Origin: Pseudomonas borbori
GTDB lineage: Bacteria > Pseudomonadota > Gammaproteobacteria > Pseudomonadales > Pseudomonadaceae
Length of the DNA stretch: 64,000 nucleotides
Reading direction: 5' to 3'
NCBI RefSeq assembly: GCF_900115555.1
Contig: NZ_FOWX01000025.1
Span: forward strand, 1 to 64,000
Shown: positions 58,767 through 64,000 of the stretch, piece by piece
How positions within the stretch are numbered: position 1 is the first letter of the stretch
How the letters are laid out: each line of letters begins with the position of its first letter
Notes under the pieces: model-generated
Databases searched by the model: none
Told to the model about the DNA's origin: nothing
What the model saw: only the letters and a program-made list of their open reading frames with translations
Translations under genes and position numbers: made by a program

Positions 58767-59161
58767 TGATCCCTTTCGAACAGTGGCAGCCAGACATCTT
58801 CGACGTGCAGGAAGCTGACCCGTACCGGCATGTCTATGCGCACCGCAAGCGGATCCATGCCCACTATATTGCTGATGAAGCGCAGACCCGGCTGCTCGGC
58901 CAACTCGACGATTGCGACGACGTAGGGGACTTCGAGCTCGGCGATCCACGGCTGATAGTTGAGGGTGTAGCTGAGCACCTTGCCCTTGCCGGAGACCGCG
59001 TGCGGTTCGACTTCCAGGCTCGCGCAATGCGGGCAGATCGGTCCCGGTGGATGGAAAAAGCGTTCGCAGCCATGGCAGCGGTGAATCAATAGTTCGCCGT
59101 GCTCACCACCTTGCCAGAAGGCACGATTGTCGGCGTTGAGGGCGGGCAGTTTTCTAGGCAT
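58763..59161 (-). CDS. DUF35 OB-fold / zinc-ribbon partner of the thiolase-like protein
   Basis: A 132-residue protein. The N-terminal helix (MPRKLPALNADNRAFWQGG) is followed by a rubredoxin-like zinc ribbon, CHGCERFF then CPHCASLEVEP, and an OB-fold domain. This is the DUF35 family whose members complex with thiolase-like Ltp enzymes. The ATG at 59161 has AGGA 8 bases upstream; an earlier ATG at 59191 is possible. Its stop overlaps the thiolase-like start as ATGA, supporting a stable two-protein complex. Confidence 0.87.
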   Translation of the reverse strand: MPRKLPALNADNRAFWQGGEHGELLIHRCHGCERFFHPPGPICPHCASLEVEPHAVSGKGKVLSYTLNYQPWIAELEVPYVVAIVELAEQPGLRFISNIVGMDPLAVRIDMPVRVSFLHVEDVWLPLFERDQ

Positions 59162-59208
59162 CAGGCATTCCTGGAAGAGGCGGCGACTCATGGGGACACG
59201 TTAGCATT

Positions 59209-59236
59209 TGTACATATTTTTGAAAAGTGTCATATT
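59209..59236 (+). promoter_or_regulatory. Island dyad / promoter of the SDR-FAH operon
   Basis: TGTACA (59209-59214), 13 bases ending AAAAG, TGTCAT (59228-59233). As a promoter: TTGTAC or TGTACA -35 and CATATT -10 (59231-59236), 65 bases before the SDR ATG. It sits in the divergent gap and could also control the DUF35/thiolase pair on the minus strand. Confidence 0.65.
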
Positions 59237-59301
59237 TTATGCCTCCGTGTGGGTGGGCCTAGCCATGGCCGAGCCGTAAACAAAACAAGAGGAACTCCAC
59301 T

Positions 59302-60003
59302 ATGTCTCCGTCTTTGCAGGACAAGATTGTCATCATAACCGGCGGCTTCGGCGCTTTGGGCAGCAGTCTCGGCCAGCTATTGCTGGAGCGTGGCGCGCGT
59401 GTCGCATTGCTCGATCGCGCGGATGCCCCCGCAGCCTTGCGCGATGTGCAGAATTTGCTGCCATTGGGGGGCGTTGATCTGACGTCCGCGGACTCGGCCA
59501 AGGAGGCGCTGACTCGTGTGGCCGAGCATTTCGGCCGCATCGATGGCCTGGTCAACGTGGCTGGCGGCTTTGCCTGGGAAACCCTGGAAGACGGCAGCCT
59601 GGAAACCTGGGATCGCCTGTACCAGATGAACCTGCGCACAGCCGTGGTCAGTTGCCAGGCGGCACTGCCGCATCTGCTGGCTGCGCCGGCGGGCCGTATC
59701 GTCAATATCGGCGCGCTGGCCTCGCTGAAAGCATTGCAGGGGATGGGCGCCTATGCTGCATCCAAGGCCGGTGTTGCGCGCTTGACCGAGGCGCTGGCCG
59801 AGGAGCTGAAGGATCGCGGCATTACGGTCAATGCGGTGTTGCCGAGCATCATCGACACGCCCGCCAACCGGGCGGACATGCCGGATGCCGACGCCAGTCG
59901 CTGGGTCTCGCCGACAGCGCTGGCCGGGGTGATCGCCTTCCTTCTGTCGGATGACGCCGCAGTGGTGACTGGCGCCTGCATGCCGGTGGCGGGGCGAGTA
60001 TGA
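59302..60003 (+). CDS. SDR-family oxidoreductase
   Basis: A 233-residue short SDR with TGGFGALG near 14-21, VNVAGG near 84-89 and YAASK as the active-site pair. The Ser of the triad reads NIGALAS, so the exact Ser is uncertain. DRADA after the second strand suggests NAD. It begins directly after an island dyad/promoter with AAGAGGA before the ATG and is followed by the second FAH gene after 43 bases. A dehydrogenase in the ring-hydroxylation or side-chain steps is likely. Confidence 0.82.
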   Translation: MSPSLQDKIVIITGGFGALGSSLGQLLLERGARVALLDRADAPAALRDVQNLLPLGGVDLTSADSAKEALTRVAEHFGRIDGLVNVAGGFAWETLEDGSLETWDRLYQMNLRTAVVSCQAALPHLLAAPAGRIVNIGALASLKALQGMGAYAASKAGVARLTEALAEELKDRGITVNAVLPSIIDTPANRADMPDADASRWVSPTALAGVIAFLLSDDAAVVTGACMPVAGRV

Positions 60004-60046
60004 GCAGTGTGACCCGCTGGGTTTTTTCGATGGGAGCGGATAGCCA

Positions 60047-61024
60047 ATGAGACTCGTGACCTTTACCGATGACACAGGCTTCGAGCGTGCCGGTGCCTTG
60101 CTCGAGAACGATCAAGTTGTGCTCGATCTGCAGCAGGCCTATCGCACGCTGCAGGGGCGTGATAGCGCGCAGCTCGCCAGTGTGCTTGCGTTGGTCGAAG
60201 CCGGTGAGCCGGCGCTCGAACTGGCCCGCTCGTTGCTGGCGCAAGCACCTGCAGGCGCGGTGTTGCAGCGCTCCGCCGTCAAGTTGCGGGCGCCGATCCA
60301 GCCACCACCGCAAATGCGCGACTGTTCCTGCTTCGAGTTGCACCTGCGGCAAAGCTTCGCCGCGGCGCGTCGGGCGCGGGCACTGCGCACGCCCGATCCG
60401 GAAGCTACCTTGCGGGAAATGAACACCCGTGCCGACGATCGCGTCATCGACACCTTCAACCGTCAGCCCATCTATTACAAATGCAACCGTTTCGCGGTTA
60501 TCGGCATGGACGACGAGTTCCAGTGGCCGAGTTTCAGCAAGGCGATGGATTTCGAATTGGAGTTCGGTTGCTACATCGGCAAGCGTGGCAAGGACATCAG
60601 TCGCGAGGATGCACGTTCGCACATTGTCGGCTACACCATCTTCAACGACATGAGCGCGCGGGATGCCCAGGCCAAGGAGATGCCCGGCATGCTCGGTCCG
60701 GCCAAGAGCAAGGACTTCGACACCGGCAACATCATGGGGCCGTGCCTGGTGACGGCCGATGAGCTCGGCGATCCTTATGACCTGAACATGGTTGCGCGAG
60801 TCAATGGCGAAGAGTGGGGGCGCGGCAATACCCGAGATATGCGCTGGCGCTTCGAGGACGTTATCGCCCACGTGTCGCGCTCGGAAACCTTGTATCCCGG
60901 TGAGTTTCTCGGCTCGGGTACGGTGGGCAACGGTTGCGGCCTGGAGCAGTTGCGCTACCTCAAACCGGGTGATTTGGTTGAGTTGGAAGTCGATGGCATC
61001 GGTGTGCTGCGTACCCGTGTGTGA
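60047..61024 (+). CDS. Fumarylacetoacetate hydrolase-family enzyme (second)
   Basis: A 325-residue FAH-fold protein. Its metal ligands are in FELEFGCYIGKRGKDIS, then VGYTIFNDMSARDAQ. The C-terminal GEFLGSGTVGNGCGLE matches the family loop. It differs from the 294-residue FAH at 54133, so the two probably act at different steps (C-C hydrolysis versus decarboxylation or isomerisation). It is in one operon with the preceding SDR and is 211 bases from the oxygenase alpha gene, which has its own promoter. Confidence 0.86.
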   Translation: MRLVTFTDDTGFERAGALLENDQVVLDLQQAYRTLQGRDSAQLASVLALVEAGEPALELARSLLAQAPAGAVLQRSAVKLRAPIQPPPQMRDCSCFELHLRQSFAAARRARALRTPDPEATLREMNTRADDRVIDTFNRQPIYYKCNRFAVIGMDDEFQWPSFSKAMDFELEFGCYIGKRGKDISREDARSHIVGYTIFNDMSARDAQAKEMPGMLGPAKSKDFDTGNIMGPCLVTADELGDPYDLNMVARVNGEEWGRGNTRDMRWRFEDVIAHVSRSETLYPGEFLGSGTVGNGCGLEQLRYLKPGDLVELEVDGIGVLRTRV

Positions 61025-61159
61025 GCTGCCGAGAAAACTGTGTCCTGATGTGTATGTCCGACCGCCGGCAGTTCGTCGCGCAAACCCGCCGCGCATGGCC
61101 TTTAACGGGCGTAATACCTGAAGTGAAGGGTATTTGATCGCCAGGCACAACGCTAAAGG

Positions 61160-61188
61160 TGTACATTTTCTATAAAAGTGTCTTATAT
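61160..61188 (+). promoter_or_regulatory. Island dyad / promoter of the module 1 Rieske operon
   Basis: TGTACA (61160-61165), 13 bases ending AAAAG, TGTCTT (61179-61184), then ATAT. As a promoter: TGTACA -35, 17 bases, TTATAT -10 (61183-61188), 46 bases before the alpha subunit ATG. Same core TACA-N8-AAAAGTGT as at 51970 and 59209. Confidence 0.7.
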
Positions 61189-61234
61189 TTTGCTGCGTCT
61201 CAAATAGCCGTAGCGCCCTGAACAGGAGGCATTC

Positions 61235-62635
61235 ATGCTAACAACAACAAGCCCTGTGTTGTCCGACGGAACCAAGGTTTCGGATCTTATCTATCCCTCG
61301 ACCCGCGAAGTGCAGATGCGTGTGCTGTCGGATCGGGAAATTTACGAGCTGGAGATGGAAAAAATCTTCGGCAAGATCTGGGTCCTGCTCGGGCACGAAT
61401 CGGAGATCCCCAACTCGGGCGATTTCATGGTGCGCGATATGGGTTCGGATTCCGTGATTGCCGCTCGCGGCAAGGACGGTGAAGTCTTCGTGTCGCTTAA
61501 CGTCTGCCCGCACCGTGGTATGCGCATCAGCACTGCCGATTGCGGTAATACGCAGATCCACAAGTGCATCTATCACGGCTGGGCGTTCCGCCCAAACGGC
61601 GACTTCATCGGTTCGCCGATCGAGCGCGAGTGCATGCACGGCAAGATGATGGCCAAGGAGGAGCTGGGTCTGAAGAAGGCCCGCGTGACGCTCTATGGCG
61701 GCCTGATCTTCGCCACCTGGAACATCGACGGACCGTCCTTCGACGAATTCCTCGGCGATGCCAAGTGGTACTACGACATGCTCTTCTGCCGCAGCGACAA
61801 AGGCATGGAGGTATTGGGTCCACCGCAGCGTTTCATCGTCAATGCCAACTGGAAGACCGCTGGCGAACAGTCGGCAGCAGATGGCTTCCATACCCTGACC
61901 TTGCACCGCTGGCTGGGCGAAGTTGGCAACTACGCCAAGAAAGGCGAAGGCGAGGGCGAAGGTACGGACCTGAGCCCGGAAATGATCGGCGTGGAAATCA
62001 GCTCGCCGCATGGCCATGCGCTGCGTTGCATCGATCTGGCGCGCAAGATCAAGCGTCTGACCGGCCTCGATCCCGCCGAGCTTTCAGTCCAGGAAAAGCT
62101 CGATGCCTTACCGCCGGCCGGCATGACCCGCGATATGGTCGAGCAATTGGCACGCAATCTGACTGAGGACCAACTGCAGGTGCTGACCACCATGCCTCCG
62201 CAGGTTGGTGGCATGTTCCCGAATATTCTCTTCGGTTTCGTCTACATTCCTCAGCCCGACGGTACTGTGGTCGGCTCCATGACCTTGCACGCCTATGTGC
62301 CGCACGGCCCCGATAAGCTCGAGTTCGTCAACTGGATCTTCGCCGAGAAAGATGCACCGGCCGAGCTGCGCGAGAAGATGCTCAAGCAGACCATCCAGTT
62401 GTTCGGCACCTCCGGCATGGTCGAGCAGGACGACTCCGACACCTGGCCGCACATGACGCTGTCCGCCAAAGGCGCCATGGGTCGCAAGAGTACGTTGAAA
62501 TACCAGGCTTGCTTTGAAACCGGTGCGCCCGAGGGCTGGCCGGGCCCTGGCATCGTCAATGAAGGCTTTACCAAGGACGATACCCAATGGCACTGGTGGT
62601 TGTATTGGCATGAGCTGATGACCGCGCAGGATTGA
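61235..62635 (+). CDS. ditA1: Ring-hydroxylating dioxygenase alpha subunit, module 1 (diterpenoid dioxygenase)
   Basis: A 466-residue Rieske oxygenase large subunit. The [2Fe-2S] ligands are C91, H93, C111 and H114. The mononuclear Fe(II) ligands are H219 and H224 in the D216-x2-H-x4-H motif, with the third in EQDDSDTW. DitA1 of resin-acid degraders dihydroxylates 7-oxodehydroabietic acid; the symbol rests on family resemblance plus the surrounding dit-like genes. The ATG at 61235 follows AGGAGG. It has its own island promoter and is followed by the beta subunit after 53 bases. Confidence 0.85.
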   Translation: MLTTTSPVLSDGTKVSDLIYPSTREVQMRVLSDREIYELEMEKIFGKIWVLLGHESEIPNSGDFMVRDMGSDSVIAARGKDGEVFVSLNVCPHRGMRISTADCGNTQIHKCIYHGWAFRPNGDFIGSPIERECMHGKMMAKEELGLKKARVTLYGGLIFATWNIDGPSFDEFLGDAKWYYDMLFCRSDKGMEVLGPPQRFIVNANWKTAGEQSAADGFHTLTLHRWLGEVGNYAKKGEGEGEGTDLSPEMIGVEISSPHGHALRCIDLARKIKRLTGLDPAELSVQEKLDALPPAGMTRDMVEQLARNLTEDQLQVLTTMPPQVGGMFPNILFGFVYIPQPDGTVVGSMTLHAYVPHGPDKLEFVNWIFAEKDAPAELREKMLKQTIQLFGTSGMVEQDDSDTWPHMTLSAKGAMGRKSTLKYQACFETGAPEGWPGPGIVNEGFTKDDTQWHWWLYWHELMTAQD

Positions 62636-62688
62636 TCTGCGCGTCCGCTCATCCCTAGCTCACAACAATAAGTTTCAGGGAGTTACCC

Positions 62689-63264
62689 ATGGCTCAAGTA
62701 CAAGAACGCGGTGCCGAGCAGATTCAGCCGGGCTCGCCGGTCGGCATCAAGCGTGTTTCTATCGGTTCGGATCTCTACAATCAGGTACTGACCTTCCTCT
62801 ACGAGGAGGCCACGCTACTCGACCAGATTCGCCTCAAGGAATGGAGCGAGCGGCTTGCCACTGACTTGGTCTACACCGTGCCGCTGCGGCATACCCGCCT
62901 GCAGGCCGAGCAGTCGGCTAGCATCGTGCGCAGCGTACAGCATTACCACGACGACTACCGTTCGATCATGGGGCGCATCCTGCGCCTGTCAGGCAAGAGC
63001 GCCTGGGCCGAGGACCCACCCTCGCGCACGCGGCGGCTGGTCACCAATGTCTTCGTCGAGGAGACGGAAAAGGCCAATGAGTTCGTCGTCACCAGCTACC
63101 TGTTGCTGACCCGCAACCGGTTCAAGGACCATCACGTCGATATCGTCAGTGGCGAGCGGCGCGATGTACTGCGTCTAGGCGAGGATGGTTTCAAGTTGGC
63201 GCGTCGTGAGGTCATCATCGACCAGGCCGTGCTGGGAACGCCCAATCTCGCGGTTTTCCTCTAG
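62689..63264 (+). CDS. ditA2: Ring-hydroxylating dioxygenase beta subunit, module 1
   Basis: A 191-residue small subunit with the NTF2-like fold. SAWAEDPPSRTRRLVTNVF and LARREVIIDQAVLGTPNL are family motifs shared with the module 2 subunit at 43310. It is structural rather than catalytic. The ATG follows a CAGGGAG ribosome site. It is the last plus-strand gene; the DUF2889 gene is convergent 36 bases on. Confidence 0.87.
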   Translation: MAQVQERGAEQIQPGSPVGIKRVSIGSDLYNQVLTFLYEEATLLDQIRLKEWSERLATDLVYTVPLRHTRLQAEQSASIVRSVQHYHDDYRSIMGRILRLSGKSAWAEDPPSRTRRLVTNVFVEETEKANEFVVTSYLLLTRNRFKDHHVDIVSGERRDVLRLGEDGFKLARREVIIDQAVLGTPNLAVFL

Positions 63265-63300
63265 CAGGTGCCAGACCTTCGAGCCTTACCGGAGCCGCCT

Positions 63301-64000
63301 TCAGGCCGAACCGGTATGGCTCGGGGCCAATTGGCCGAGCCAGTCTTGGTCGTCGGCGCACAGGGCCGATTGTGCAGCGCTGAAATCCCAGGTCGACCCT
63401 ATCATTCTTGAGGCAAACACGGCCCGCTCCGGCTGTTGGCTGTAGCAGAGACCGGTGCTCGCCGCATGTGCCTGGGCGTCGAGGTTGTATGCCCTGCCCA
63501 GGGAAATCAGCGTGCAGCGGCGCAGTAATAGTGCAGCTTCCGCTTCTTCGTTGGAGAGGTTATTCAGCGCCCATCGTGCCATGCCCTCACGCAAGTTGAC
63601 GCCAGCGTAGGCTGTAGGCGCTTGGATGATTGAGCCCTGTACCTCCCACGCCAGCTGTTCAATGCCATCACAGAGCAATGTCGCCCTGGTGTGCTCGTTG
63701 ACGCGCTGGGGAACCTGTATGTCGTAACGGCGCCGGATGGTTTGGCGTGCAGCATTGGCAATCGCCAGGCCGGCCAGGTCGAGCAGGTGGGTACATTGGT
63801 GTTGTGCATCGACCTGGCGTGTCACTGAATGGGCAATGCGATCGAGGGGCATACCGAGTAATTGCTGCAGCTGTTCGGTAGCCTGAGGGCAAGCGGAATA
63901 GGGATAGCGCAGTGCCTCGCCGCCGATGGCGGTAAGCACTCCCCGATCATGGCGCGCCCAAACGCGGAAATGATGGAAGTCGTCCTCCAGAGTGGCGCGT
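63301..64000 (-). CDS. DUF2889 domain protein, 5' part beyond the window
   Basis: Partial: the frame is open from the right edge to the stop at 63301, 233 codons, longer than the GTG-initiated fragment inside the window. The visible N-terminal part reads ATLEDDFHHFRVWARHDRGV, then RYPYSACPQA and a CTHLLDLAGLA segment. This is the pattern of DUF2889, with conserved His, Cys and CTHL residues that may bind metal. DUF2889 genes often neighbour terpenoid and steroid catabolic genes; no function is known to me. Convergent with ditA2. Confidence 0.75.
   Translation of the reverse strand, partial: RATLEDDFHHFRVWARHDRGVLTAIGGEALRYPYSACPQATEQLQQLLGMPLDRIAHSVTRQVDAQHQCTHLLDLAGLAIANAARQTIRRRYDIQVPQRVNEHTRATLLCDGIEQLAWEVQGSIIQAPTAYAGVNLREGMARWALNNLSNEEAEAALLLRRCTLISLGRAYNLDAQAHAASTGLCYSQQPERAVFASRMIGSTWDFSAAQSALCADDQDWLGQLAPSHTGSA

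Noticed and set aside
1..64000. tRNA, rRNA, insertion sequences, integrase, CRISPR array
   Set aside because: None seen by eye: no transposase or integrase motifs in any frame, no regularly spaced repeats, and no tRNA-like cloverleaf was noticed. Island mobility cannot be judged from this window.

Overview
The window looks like a GC-rich Pseudomonas (or close gammaproteobacterial) chromosome. The left edge holds a Pseudomonas-type liu (leucine/isovalerate) operon with its MerR regulator and a proteobacterial fused indolepyruvate:ferredoxin oxidoreductase. Almost everything to the right is a long catabolic island. I saw no tRNA, rRNA, IS element, integrase or CRISPR array.

The gene set of the last 12 kb is a Rieske ring-hydroxylating oxygenase alpha/beta pair, a [3Fe-4S]-type ferredoxin, an extradiol dioxygenase, SDRs, two FAH-family enzymes, a lipid-transfer/thiolase-like protein with a DUF35 partner, an MFS permease and an IclR regulator. 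This matches the abietane diterpenoid (resin acid) dit cluster of Pseudomonas as I remember it. A second, clearly paralogous ring-attack module (Rieske alpha/beta, amidohydrolase, extradiol dioxygenase) lies at 39-45 kb. The likely overall role is uptake and degradation of resin acids or similar tricyclic terpenoids; the exact substrates are inference.

Layout. 1-6.0 kb (minus): liuB (partial), liuA, liuR and the 1187-residue 2-oxoacid ferredoxin oxidoreductase. 6.5-15.7 kb (plus): DUF1302 and DUF1329 envelope proteins, two SDRs, an NTF2-like protein, a phosphotransferase-fold protein, an MFS permease and a zinc-less MDR oxidoreductase. 15.8-19.4 kb: AraC and LysR regulators, glutathione peroxidase, an SDR. 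19.8-29.4 kb (plus): a second DUF1302/DUF1329 pair with a YCF48-like protein and an MMPL/RND transporter, then a VOC protein, an enoyl-CoA hydratase and an SDR. 29.5-31.6 kb: TetR regulator, SDR, small VOC protein. 32.3-39.0 kb (plus): phytoene-dehydrogenase-like flavoprotein, cytochrome P450, a lipocalin-like protein, SDR, MFS, NTF2-like protein. 39.1-45.4 kb (minus): the second ring-attack module plus another phytoene-dehydrogenase-like flavoprotein. 45.7-49.8 kb (minus): MFS, ferredoxin reductase, [2Fe-2S] ferredoxin, MFS. 50.0-51.7 kb: a chemoreceptor. 52.0-63.3 kb: the dit-like core. 63.3 kb to the edge: partial DUF2889 protein.

The most striking non-coding signal is a repeated promoter-embedded dyad, nnnACA-N13-TGTTCA followed by an A/T-rich -10-like hexamer. 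I find it at seven promoters spread over 55 kb, each time pointing at the adjacent gene: the ferredoxin oxidoreductase, the MDR gene, an SDR, both Rieske operons, the ferredoxin operon and the SDR/FAH operon. It suggests that one regulator ties the whole island, including the 2-oxoacid oxidoreductase, into a single regulon.
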